Source of the DNA: Pempheris klunzingeri
Taxonomy: Eukaryota; Chordata; Actinopteri; Acropomatiformes; Pempheridae
Direction of reading: 5' to 3'
Assembly (NCBI RefSeq): GCF_042242105.1
Contig: NC_092014.1
Location: forward strand, 2,826,874 to 2,890,873
DNA length: 64,000 nucleotides
The position numbers were made by a program, and so were the translations under genes. Below the pieces are notes generated by a model that was given only the letters and a program-made list of their open reading frames with translations, made no database searches and was not told where the DNA came from. Of this stretch, positions 1 to 11,126 are shown piece by piece (the first letter of the stretch is position 1; each line of letters begins with the position of its first letter).

Positions 1-21
1 GATGTGCTGATGTTTACTTAC

Positions 22-3000
22 ACTGGACATCTATGAGCAGAGACTCAGAGCGCTGATCCTCAGACGTGCAGTAGTAGATCCCTCTGTCCTCAGAGCGGAT
101 GGAGGTGAAGTGATGAATACCTGCTGATCCTACAGGCAGTACCTGGTCCTCCTTGTACCAGGTGTAGTTAGCTGCTGGGTTAGCATCACTGCTGCAGGTC
201 AGATTGACTGAGCTGCCCTCCACTATCTCAGCAGAGGGACTCACTGACACAGAAGGAAGTCTTGGAGCATCTGCATATCGATGAAGGTTGGTTAGTGTAA
301 ATTCATGGTTTGTTGCTATGGTGACACATACTGCATTTAAGTAAATACTTAGAGAAACATAGGAGGTGGTTTTGTGACCAGACTGATGGTTTGAATTCCC
401 AGAACAGCAGTAAAACTGCCTCACAGACATTCTCAGGACTTTGTCATGTTATGTGAGGTGAAAGTAAAAATACAGTGAAGTAAACTCACACACTGAAGGG
501 GAGCGATAATCCTCACGTCCTTTAAAAGCACAAGAGATCTTGTCTCCAGGATAAAAGTTGTCTTTATAAGAAGAAGTTTCCTCCCTCATGATTCTCTGTC
601 CATTCTTGAACCAGACGAAGGAAAGACGACCAGCTGGACTGCAGCTGCTGTGACACTTCAGCTCTGCCTCGGTATAAAGCTGATGATGTGTTGTTGTGGT
701 CACCTGCACCTGCAGAGCTGGATATGAAACAAGAAAAAACTTTATCACCGGCTCAAGAAATTTTGAAGTGATTTACACTACTCACAAAAAGTTAGGGATA
801 TTAGGCTTTTGGGTGAAATTTATGAAAATATTTTATATGAAAGTAGGGCATTTAAGTAGAAGCATGCACTGGTGATTCCCTCATCTCAAACAATTTATTG
901 AAACAAAAGCCAACAACAGTGGTGGGTAGACCACAAGTCAATGTCAATGTCTCAATAACTTATTGTCTGCTCAACATGAATCGACTTTCATCAGAGAACA
1001 GCACTGAGGCCCACTGGTCCCTCGTCCAGCGTAAATGCTCCCTGGCCCATGCAGGATGATGACACCTGTGCCTGGTGCTGCAGGTCGTCGACCACGCAGA
1101 CCACGTATGTGATGTAAACAGTTTTGATCTGACGGGACACTTGGGTGCCTCTAACCTCTCTTAAATGTGCCTGGAGTTAAGTGGCATTCAACATCCGGTT
1201 CTGCAGGTCACTGTTCACAATGAAGCGTTCATCAGCATGGGATGTGGCCAAAGGACGTCCACTCCTCTCCTTTCTGTGACTCTTCCAGTCTCTGTATCTC
1301 TGCTGCAACCTGCTGATGACACTCTGTGACCCTCTAAGCTCAGTGGCCACTTCCGTCTGAGGACTTCCTGTTTGAGAGGGCAGCATGGTGGTGCTGTGGT
1401 TAGCACTGTTGCCTCACAGCAAGAAGGTCTGGGGTCTTTCTGTGTGGAGTTTGTATGTTCTCCCCATGCTAGCGTGGGTTCTCTCCGGGTACTCCGGCTT
1501 CCTCCCACAATCCAAAGACATGCACATTAGGTTAATTGGTATCTCTAAATTGCCCGTAGGTGTGAGTGTGAGAGTGAGTGGTTGTCTGTCTGTATGTGGC
1601 CCTGCGATTGGCTGGCGACCAGTCCAGGGTGTACCCTGCCTTTCGCCCGAAGTCAACTGGGCTAGGCTCCAGCTCCCCCCGCGACCCTGACAGATAAGTG
1701 GTATAGAAAATGGATGGATGGACTTCCTGTTTGAAGCCTCGCAATGACGAGGTACTGTTGATCAATTGTTAGGTGTCGTCTTGGTCTCATGTTGACAAAA
1801 TGTGAACAGCATGATGAGGAGGATGTTAGGATCCTGTGATTCCCCCCCTTTTTTTCAGTGAGAAATGAGCTTCAAACTCAGACTGGCATCCTTTGCCTCG
1901 AAGATGGCTAAGATACATTACGTTCAGGGGCTGTTAAGAGATAAAGTGTTGGTCTGGGCGGAGGCTAGATTCGACCGGCGGACACTAGATGGCTTTTCCT
2001 TCAATGCCTTTTGGGAGGAGTTTAAGTTGGTATTTGATCACCCGTACTTCCAGGCAAATTCCTCAATGAGACTCAGCGGCGCCCATTCTCTGACTTTGCT
2101 CTGGAGTTCTGGACCCTGGCTGTTGGACGGAGGACGCACTCCGGGCCGTTTTTCTCACTGGTCTGTGTGAGTCGTTGAGGGACGAACTTAGCGCACACGA
2201 CAACCCAGCATCCTTGAACGATCTCATTGGGTTGGTGTTGCGTTTGGATGGATGGTTAAGATCTCGCCGCCATGGATGGAGTTCCCCCTCTGGATCAGAT
2301 AGCACCCAATTCATTGACATCACTATCAAGAACAAGTACCCTCTTCCCCTCATCTACTCTGATTTCACCCCAGTACAAGGTGCTACTATCTTCACAAAGT
2401 TGGACCTGCGTAACGCCTATCACCTGGTGCGGAAACGCGAGGGGGATAAGTGGAAGACTGCATTCAACACTCCTTTGGGCCATTTTGAGTACCGGGTCAT
2501 GCCTTTCGGGTTGACGAATGCCCCTGCCGTGTTCCAAACACTAATCAATAATGTTCTGAGAAACTTCCTGAACCATTTTGTGTTTGTGTATTTAGATGAC
2601 ATCCTGATTTTCTCCCAGAATCTCCAGACTCTCCAGGATCTCCAGGATCACGTACGGTTGATTCTCCAAAGACTCAAAGACTGGAGAATAAGCTCTACGT
2701 GAAGGCGGAGAAATGAATGTTCCATGCCCCCCAGGTGACTTTCCTGGGATTCATCATTGAATGCGGTCAGGTGAGCGGACCCAGAGAAGGTCAGGGCCGT
2801 AGCAGATTGGCCTACTTCGGCAAATCACAAACAGCTCCAGAGGTTTGCCAACTTCTACCGGAAGTTTATTTGAAATTTCAGTCTGGTTGTAGCTCCTTTA
2901 ACCTCTCTCACCTCCCCATCTCGCCAGTTCACATGGACCCCTGAGGCAGATGCCTCTCTCTCAGCTCAAGTCCCTGTTTGTTTCAGCTCCAATTTTGATC

Positions 3001-6000
3001 CAGCCCGATCCAGCCCAGCAGTTCGTGATGGAGGTTGATGCGTCGGACGTGGGAGTAGGGGCAGTCCTCTCCCAACGGAAGGGCCCAGATCTCCATCTCC
3101 ATCCATGCGCCTACTTCTCGACGAGAGTTGTTAGCAGTGAAGTTGGCCCTGGAAGAATGTAGACACTGATTAGAGGGATCTTCACTTCCATTCGTTGTGT
3201 GGACGGACCATAAGAACTTGTCCTACATTCAGTGCCAAGCACTGTCAGTCTCTTCTGGTTTTCACCCACAGACGAATGGACCGAAAGAACCAACCAGGGA
3301 CTGGAGTCTGCCTTACGCTGTGTGGTGGCAGGCCAACCCCAGCTCCTGGAGTACATACCTGTCGTAGGTGGAGTATTCATACAACTCTCTGATCAGCTCT
3401 GCCACTGGACTATCCCCTTTTGAGGCCTCTCTGGGCTATCAGCCCCTGCTGTTTCCTTCCCAAGAGGAGGAACTGTCTGTGCCCTCCATTCAGCACCTAT
3501 TACAGCGCTGTCAGGCCGTCTGGAGGAGGACACAATCAGCCCTGAAAACTACCACGTAGAGAAACAGAAAATCTGCTGATAAACACCGGTCCCCAGCTCC
3601 ACTATACACCGAAGGTCAAGCCGTCTGGTTATCCTCCCGAAACATTCCCCTCAGGACCGAGTCCAGAAAACTCTCCCGCCCCGTTTCTCTGTCCCTTCAC
3701 AATCCAAAAAATCATCAACCCCACAGCTGTCCGTCTTAAACTCCCATCCTCCATGCGCATTCATCCCACATTTCATGTCTCTCAAATGAAACCCGTCAAC
3801 ACCAGTCCACTTTTAGTTTAGAGAAGGTTACATTAAGTTCACCTGTTATTAAGCACAGGGCTCAGAGACAGGGAGGACCCAAATGCACGAAGCAAGACAC
3901 TCAGAGACAGATTAACAAACTTAATTGAACAAGATACTTACTGAGACAAGATACTTACTATATACATGGCATGGAAAACTATGGCTTGGTTTAGTAACAC
4001 AAGAGACCTTTGACGCTCGAACAAGACAAGACAATCTGGCACAAGACAAAGGGAGACGCAGACTACTTATACACAAGGTAATGGGGAACAGGTGGAGACA
4101 ATCAGGGCGGGGCAGACAATCACACTGGCGGGAAAACACACAAGGGCAGGAAGTCAAACAGCCTGAAACGAGAGGAGAGTTTAGGGTTTCAAAATAAAAC
4201 AGGAAGTGAGAGACAAGACTAGGCACAAGTGAACACAGACAACTTAACACACACGACGAGACATGACAGTACCCCCCCTACTAGGGCCGGCTCCTGACGG
4301 CCCAGGAGTGTCAGGGTGGCGTCTATAAAAGTCATCAATGATGTCTTGGTCCATGATGAAACTGGCCGGGACCCAGGACCGTTCCTCTGGCCCGTAACCC
4401 TCCCAGTCCACCAAGAACTGGCACCCCCGACCCCTCCTCCGAACAGCCAGTAGCTGCTTGACCGCATACACTGGACCCCCTTGGACCAGACGAGGTGGTG
4501 GCACCATAGTGCTATCCTTGACGGGTTTCAGTCTGCTTACGTGGAATGTTGGATGGATTCTGAGAGACCTGGGTAATTTCAAACGGACAGAGACAGGATT
4601 AATGACTTTTGAGATGGGAAATGGCCCCACAAAAACCTGGGGGCCAACTTCCAGGAATGTACATGGAGGGGAAGGTCTCTCGTGGAGAGCCAGACCCTCT
4701 GTCCTGGCTGATAATCCGGGGCTGGTCTGCGTCGGCGATCTGCTGCGGTCTTCATCCAGCCCTGGCTCCTTAGCAGGACCTGGCGAGCTGCGGCCCAGGT
4801 CCGCTGACAGCGGCGCACCATAGCCTATGCTGACGGTATGGCGACTTCCCTCTCGGAGGCAGAAAACAGGGGTGGCTGGTACCCATGAACTACCTGAAAG
4901 GGAGAGAGTCCAGTGGCGGTGGTAGGAAGTGTATTATGGGCATACTCCACCCAGGTCAGCTGATCGCTCCAGGCAGTCTGGTTCTGAGAAATAAGACACC
5001 GCAGACATGTTTCGAGTTCTTGGTTAATGCGCTCCGTTTGGCCATTTGACTCAGGGTGATATCCTGAGGACAGGCTGACTGTGGCCCCTATGAGGTGGCA
5101 AAATTCTCTCCAGAACCTTGCCACGAACTGAGGCCCCCGGTCAGACACAATATCAACGGGAAATCCATGGATTCTGAAAATGTGCTGTAACATTACCTTG
5201 GCCGTCCTTTTGGCAGAGGGCAGTGCCACAAAATGAACCATCTTGGAAAAGCGGTCTACCACTGTCAATATTGTTGTGTTACCGCGTGAGGGTGGAAGTC
5301 CGGTAACAAAGTCGATGGACAGATGTGACCAGGGACGTGCTGGAACTGGCAGCGGATGCAACAATCCCATCTGTGCCTGCCTAGAAGTCTTGTTCATAGC
5401 ACAGATATGACATGCAGATACATAATCGGAAACATCCTTTGCCAATGTAGGCCACCAGAACCGCTGTCTGATTACAAAAATTGTCCGTTTCGTACCTGGA
5501 TGGCATGTGGGCAGCGCTGTATGAGCCCAGTGTATAACTTGCGGACGCAACCGCTCAGGAACGAATAACCTATTGTCAGGACATCCGCTCGGGACTGGGT
5601 CATCACCAATAGCCTGCTGCACATCGTTTTCTATTTGCCAGGACACCGCCCCTACCACACGGTTTAGTGGCAGGATGGGTTCGGGGTCCGTGGCATCGGG
5701 GTCAGGATCGTACAAATGAGACAAGGAATCTGGCTTAGTGTTTTGGGAGCCTGGTCTATAGGACAGAGTGAAATTGAAACGACTAAAAAACAGAGCCCAC
5801 CTGGCTTGACGAGAGTTCAGTCGCTTTGCTTTCCTGACGTACTCCAAGTTCTTATGGTCCGTCCAGACTAAAAATGGCTGTTCTGCTCCCTCCAGCCAGT
5901 GTCTCCACTCTTCCAGGGCTGTCTTTACGGCCAGCAGTTCTCGGTTGTCTACGTCGTAGTTCCTCTCTGCTGGGGATAGCTTCCCGGGAGAGGTAGGCAC

Positions 6001-9000
6001 ATGGATGAACTCGTCCATCTGCCACAGACCTCTGCGAAAGAACGGCGCCCACCCCCTCGTTGGAGGCGTCGACCTCTACCACAAACTGCCGTTGTGGATC
6101 AGGAACAGAGAGGACTGGAGCAGTGGTGAAGGGCTGCTTCAGGTGGTTAAAGGCCTCCTCAGTCTGCGGGTTCCACACAAACGGCTGTTTGGAAGAGGTG
6201 AGAGTATGCAGTGGAGCAGCAATGGAACTGAAATTTCGGATAAACCTCCGATAAAAATTGGCAAAACCAAGAAACTGTTGCACCTTCTTTCTGTTACCTG
6301 GTGTTGGCCACTTGGCGACAGCACTAACCTTTTCAGGGTCCATGCAGATTTGGTTAGCTGTGACAATATAGCCCAAGAAGGAAACTGTGGAAACATGGAA
6401 CTCGCACTTTTCAGCCTTTACAAACAGCTGATGTTTCAATAGGCGAGACAAGACTAACCTGACATGAGCCTGGTGTGAGTCTAAGTCAGGAGAGAAGATG
6501 AGAATGTCATCCAAATAAACAAACACAAAGACATTCAAAAATTCCCTCAACACCTCATTGATAAAACCCTGAAACACCGCTGGAGCGTTTGTGAGTCCAA
6601 AAGGCATTACCAGGTACTCATAATGACCTGTTGGGGTGTTAAACCCTGTTTTCCATTCGTCGCCCTCTCGGATCCTGATTAAATGATAAGCGTTGCGGAG
6701 ATCTAGCTTGGTGAACACAGTAGCCTGTTGCAACAGCTCAAATGCAGAGGACAATAATGGGAGTGGGTAGCGGTTCTTCACGGTTATTGCATTGAGGGGA
6801 CTATAGTCTATACAAGGTCTGAGGGAACAGTCCTTTTTCCCCACAAAAAAGAAACCTGCTCCAGCGGGTGAGGAGGATGGTCTGATGATCCCAGCCTGGA
6901 GGGACGAAGCGATATACTCATCCATGGCCTTTCTTTCGGGCCCTGAGATGGAGTATAGTCGTCCCTTGGGGATGGGTGCGCCGGGAAGCAGTTCAATGGC
7001 ACAGTCATGGGGTCTGTGGGGAGGCAGAGATGTGGCCCGTTTTTTGCTGAATACCTCCCTAAGATCCCTATAGCACTCAGGGACCTTTGCAAGGTCCGGG
7101 TATTCAGCGGGGTCCACTGAGTCAGGCTGGAAGTTTCTGACCATAGAAATAAAATCAGATTTGCACCCCCTGCAGGCCTCCCCCCAGGCTTTAATTAGTC
7201 CTGACTTCCAGTCTACATGGGGGTTGCGTCTCTGGAGCCATGGGTATCCCAGAACCAATGGGTGCTGTGCAGAGTCAAATAAATGAAAGTGCATGAGTTC
7301 GGTGTGATCTGGTTCAATGGTTACCTGAATCGGCTCAGTCCGGTGAGTCACCTGGCATAGCACTCTCCCATCCAGAGCGCTCGCTCTGATGGGCTGGTCA
7401 AGTCTTAACCCGGAGTTCTTTGGCCAGCGACCAGTCCATGAGACTCTCGTCAGCCCCTGAGTCAATTAGTGTCTCTAGGTCTCTGGAGCCCTTACCTACT
7501 CAGAGACTTACCTTAGTCAAGGTGCGAGGAGGGTAGTCATTGTTAGAGAAATGGCTCACCAGTGCCCTCCTCACACCTGGTGAGCCCTGTCTTTTAATGG
7601 GCATGCCGTTAAAAGGTGGCCCTGCTGCCCGCAGTAAAAGCAGGTGCCCTCCGATAGTCGCCGCCGCCGCTCCTCCGGGCTGAGCTTGGTCCGGCCCAGT
7701 TGCATCGGCTCCTCACCGCCTGCTGGTGGTGCCTTCCTACCCGAAGGCTGGGGTGCCATCAGTACCATCCTCGGGAACTCTGACGGCTTAGAGGAGGGCC
7801 CCGGGTTGCCAACAGGTTGGCTGGAAGCCCGGCGTCGCTCTCCCGCCCGGTCCCTTAAACGGCTGTCCACTCGGTTCGCCATGTCTATTAAGTCCTCCAG
7901 CCCCGTGGGAAGCTCAAATGGAGCCAGCTGGTCCTTTATTGGTTCCGCGAGTCCATTAAAAAAAAAGTGTCTACCAGCGCTGGTGTGTTCCAGCCGCAGT
8001 CGGCAGCCAGCGTACGGAAACCGATGGCATAGTCTATCACTGAACCCATCCCCTGCTTGTGCCGAAGAAGGGCTCGTGAAGCCTCTCTTGCCGGAGAGGT
8101 GTGGTCGAAAATTCGACTCAGTGTGTCCTGAAACAGTCTTAGGTCTTGGCAGCAAGGAGCCTGCCTGGACCACTCAGCTGTGGCCCATGCTGCAGCCCTC
8201 CCCGTCAGGTGTGACACCATAAATGCCACCTTGGCCTGGTCTGTGGTGTACAAGACAGAGTTCAGTTTGAAGTGTAAGTCACACTGCACAATAAATGTTC
8301 TGCAGTCACCTGAGTCCCCTGAAAACTTTTCCGGTGAGGCGAGGCGTGGAGCAGACAGGGGAGGTGACTGGGTCGGCGGTGCATCGGTCGGCGGAGCTGT
8401 GGGTGATGGCGCAGCTGGGGAAGGAGGTGCAGGCTCCAGCCGTCTTAGAACCCAGTGGAGTTGCTCCGCCAGGTGTTGCACCTGCGCCGTCACCGACTCC
8501 TGGAAGTTCCCCTGGCGGTCAACCAGATCCTTCACCCCGCCGTGGATGGCCCTTAATTGCTCCTCATGCTGGGAAAGCATGGAGCCCTGGGCTGAAAGAG
8601 CTGTCTTAAATGAGCTCACTTCGGCTGGGTCCATGTCTGGCCAGATTGTACTATTAAGCACAGGGCTCAGAGACAGGGAGGACCCAAATGCACGAAGCAA
8701 GACACTCAGAGACAGATTAACAAACTTTTAATTGAACAAGATACTTACTGAGACAAGATACTTACTATATACATGGCATGGAAAACTATGGCTTGGTTTA
8801 GTAACACAAGAGACCTTTGACGCTCGAACAAGACAAGACAATCTGGCACAAGACAAAGGGAGACTACTTATACACAAGGTAATGGGGAACAGGTGGAGAC
8901 AATCAGGGCGGGGCAGACAATCACACTGGCGGGAAAACACACAAGGGCAGGAAGTCAAACAGCCTGAAACGAGAGGAGAGTTTAGGGTTTCAAAATAAAA

Positions 9001-11126
9001 CAGGAAGTGAGAGACAAGACTAGGCACAAGTGAACACAGACAACTTAACACACACGACGAGACATGACACCTGTAAAGGTTATAAAGCCGAATATCCCTA
9101 ACTTTTTGTGAGTAGTGTATGTCTTTATACAACAGTAATCACACAAACACATGCTGGTTGATCATTATCAACATGTGTGGTGTGTTTAAATCTCCTGTGT
9201 TGGTGTGTCTCCATCAGGTTGTGTTCATCAGTACCTGTGACAGTCAGAGTTGTTCCAGGTAAACTGCTCCTCCAGTCAAAGCTTCCTGCTGTGAATTTGA
9301 AGTGATACTGGGCTGAGTCTCTCTCTGTCAGCTCAGTGATTCTCAGAGTGGAGTGTCCTCCCTCTGTTTCAAGGACCTGAACACGACCTGCATACTGGGG
9401 GTCTTCACTAAGGTCCTCAGGCTGTGACTGATAAACCCACTGATGACTACGTTCAGGACTGAACCAGAGTTTTGATGTGATCGATCTATAACTGCTGTAT
9501 GTGGAAGAAATGTCCACTGAAGAGCCTTTGGGGGCACAGATGCTTCTGTTAGTGTAAGTCACTCTGTTGCAGCTTTGTCCACCGACACCTGAAAGATAAA
9601 ACAATTATATGATCATTTTTAAACCAGAGCTGCTGAGGAGTCACAGTCGGAGCCTCCATATTTAATATCCATGTAGTCAGAAGGCTCCACTAGATGGTGT
9701 CATGTTAGTAGAAGACTGTGGAGAACTCACACATTGGAGGAGAGTGGGAATCCTCATGTCCTCTCACAGCACAGACATAGCTGTCTTCAGGATAGACGTG
9801 GTCTGAATAATAACTTGTTTTTCTCTCAGTTTTCTGTCCATTCTTGTACCAGACGTAGGAAAGAAGATTACCAGGTAGACGACAATCACTGTGGCATGAA
9901 AGATCGGTCCAGGATTTAAAAGATGTCTCCTTCACCTGCAGAGCTGGATTTGTGAATCTCATTTTAAACAAAACTGTCAACACACATGGAAATAAACACA
10001 TGATACATTCATGTTGTTGTTTTCTGGATGTTGAACATTTGGAAAGTAGTAAAATATGAATGAAAATGTTACCTGTGACTGACAAAGTGACTCCAGGTGA
10101 ACCAGTAAACCTTCCACCTGGTTGGTTTGTTATGAACCTGAACTTGTACTCAGCTGAGTCGCTCTCTCTCAGGTCTGTGATTCTCAGAGTGCAGCTGTTC
10201 ATATCACAGTGATTCTGCACACGACCTGCGTACTCTGCATCTGTGCTCAGATCCACTGGTTCACTTTCTCTCATTTTAGTAAACCACAATGTTTTCTCAA
10301 CTACAGTAACACGGTCATTTATTCTGGACGGGTATCTGTAGGTGCTGTGTAGCTCCACTGATGATCCTTTCAGGGCACAGATGTTAGTAGAGGTGAAGGT
10401 CACTCCCCAGCCATTCTGACTCTGTATCACTGTAACACAGAGCACAGCAGAGAGCTCAATTACTTCCTCTTCTTAGGGAGGAACGGAGGCAGAAAGAAGT
10501 GTGTGTGCATGTTTCTTTGGTCATCCTCTCTCCACTTTGTGGTCAAGTGTCTGCTGTGTGAGTGTAAAAATAAAAAGCAGAACACTGAGGATTGTGAACC
10601 TCTCCTAGTTTTAACTATCATATCAAGATGTGGCCCCCACACACAATGAATGGACTGGTGGGTTGGTTCGGACATAGAAACTGAGCTGAAGTAGTTACAC
10701 TGATGAAGAAAAGTTCAAACACTTTAGTTTACTCTGGTTGTTCATCGTTTACAGAGACGTCCTACATTTAAATTCAGCCCTGAATGTTTGTCACAACACA
10801 AGAATATATATAGAATAATGGAGCAGCAAAACCTTCTGTGATCAATGTCCTGATCAATAAAACACAATCACTGACTGAAACTTCTATATTTTACAAACAC
10901 TGAGGGATGAACTTTCTTTTAGAAACCCAAACTTTAAATCTAATGAATAAGCTTGGTCTACTTTTGTGTTGATGCCAAGATATAGCTGTGAATAACTTTA
11001 AAATTAATAACCAGAATAACAGTAATTATCAGTAATAAGGTCAGTGTAGTATTAAAAATGTAAATAAGCTCTACCTGACACAGAGAGAAGGAAGACAAGT
11101 CCGCCTGCTGCTACTTTGAACCCCAT
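22..11126 (-). CDS. Gene A: CD22/Siglec-like Ig receptor, 3' part outside window
   Basis: Predicted cell-surface receptor of the fish CD22-like (sialoadhesin-like) family. Exons in coding order: 11075-11126 signal peptide (MGFKVAAGG...), 10073-10429 D1, 9731-9943 D2, 9235-9588 D3, 490-717 D4, 22-270 D5. D6, membrane segment and tail would lie beyond base 1, so the tail type is unknown. All seen exons are open with GT/AG borders and phase 1 joins. Two oddities set A apart. The B-strand cysteine of D1 is Ser (HSTY instead of RCTY/HCTY) while its E-strand partner is kept, and D2 is one codon longer than in the other copies. The D3-D4 intron also differs from the short intron (about 220 bp) of the others and holds an 8.3-kb nest of mobile elements. 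The gene may still be spliced, but long insertions could lower expression. CD22-like identity is from family pattern; ligand unknown. Confidence 0.8.
1177..1800 (-). pseudogene. Tc1 transposase N-terminal remnant
   Basis: The minus strand between 1386 and 1177 reads a Tc1-family DNA-binding region, including the characteristic [14 protein letters not shown] and NRMLNAT motifs. Upstream, 1800-1735 gives the start-like stretch ([12 protein letters not shown] type) known from this family, separated by the 1376-1720 insert. An in-frame stop follows the NAT motif and the DD34E catalytic region is missing. A normal family member is about 340 residues; this is roughly the first quarter to third, so it cannot make active transposase. 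Confidence 0.7.
1376..1720 (+). mobile_element. tRNA-SINE-like retroposon with 14-bp target duplication
   Basis: A common teleost repeat type: it begins with a GTGGTGCTGTGGTTAGCAC head resembling a tRNA A-box, carries the conserved middle (GTGGAGTTTGTATGTTCTCC) and ends in a TGGATGGATGG simple-repeat tail. The 14-bp sequence GACTTCCTGTTTGA occurs directly on both sides (1362-1375 and 1721-1734), as expected for target-primed insertion. It splits the Tc1 transposase remnant, so it is younger than the Tc1 copy. The tRNA origin is inferred from the head motif; the exact family name is not known to me. Confidence 0.8.
1850..3846 (+). mobile_element. Old, broken Ty3/Gypsy-type retroelement fragment
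   Basis: Plus-strand pieces resemble, in order, a gag-like stretch (about 1865-2080), reverse transcriptase (about 2300-2640, with the YLDDIL box), RNase H (about 2950-3140) and integrase-like sequence (about 3230-3560). No LTRs were found and the coding parts are heavily decayed, with many breaks, so this is a fossil. It lies inside the Tc1 element and was itself entered by the younger Gypsy element at 3847. Exact ends are uncertain because both borders run into other repeats. Confidence 0.75.
3847..4268 (-). repeat. 3' LTR of the young Gypsy element
   Basis: About 422 bp, matching 8652-9069 almost base for base apart from short indels. On the minus strand it starts TGTCATG. It is the copy downstream of pol. 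Confidence 0.9.
4280..7560 (-). other. pol region of the young Gypsy element, ending in a chromodomain
   Basis: In coding order from right to left: aspartic-protease-like region (about 7480-7250), reverse transcriptase with the YLDDILIF box (about 6900-6420), RNase H (about 6100-5780), integrase with HHCC zinc region and DDE core (about 5560-4840), and a chromodomain-like end (about 4540-4300; [17 protein letters not shown]). The chromodomain is the family trait thought to guide integration to heterochromatin. The region is spread over frames and is treated as a fossil. Confidence 0.8.
7571..8634 (-). other. gag region of the young Gypsy element
   Basis: Begins with MDPAEVSSF at 8634. It shows a proline-rich stretch, a capsid-like retrotransposon gag region, and near its end a CCHC zinc knuckle ([14 protein letters not shown]). 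Not a host gene. Confidence 0.8.
8652..9069 (-). repeat. 5' LTR of the young Gypsy element
   Basis: About 418 bp, near-identical partner of 3847-4268. Gag begins just inside it at 8634, leaving a very short leader where the primer binding site should be; I could not assign the tRNA. Confidence 0.9.

Larger units (their letters stand above)
3847..9069 (-). mobile_element. Young chromodomain Ty3/Gypsy element (chromovirus-type) with both LTRs
   Basis: Two near-identical LTRs (3847-4268 and 8652-9069) enclose gag and pol on the minus strand, and a 5-bp direct repeat CCTGT flanks the whole (3842-3846 and 9070-9074). A G-rich polypurine tract lies next to the 3' LTR (about 4269-4279 on the plus strand as a C run). 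Parts in order: gag with a CCHC knuckle, protease region, reverse transcriptase, RNase H, integrase and a C-terminal chromodomain, typical of chromoviruses. Close LTR similarity says the insertion is recent. The coding region looks nearly full length but is spread over more than one frame with a few breaks, so it is treated as a fossil. Confidence 0.9.
774..9119 (-). mobile_element. Tc1/mariner-like DNA transposon carrying nested insertions
   Basis: Perfect 27-bp terminal inverted repeats lie at 776-802 and 9091-9117, each flanked by the TA dinucleotide (774-775, 9118-9119) that Tc1 elements duplicate. Minus-strand sequence between about 1177 and 1800 encodes the N-terminal helix-turn-helix part of a Tc1 transposase ([38 protein letters not shown]), interrupted by a SINE-like insert. 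The DDE catalytic half is not recognisable, so the element is non-autonomous. Its present 8.3-kb span is due to two Gypsy-type insertions and the SINE-like one. It sits in the D3-D4 intron of gene A and is absent from the other seven copies, so it inserted after A split from them or was never copied. Confidence 0.9.
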
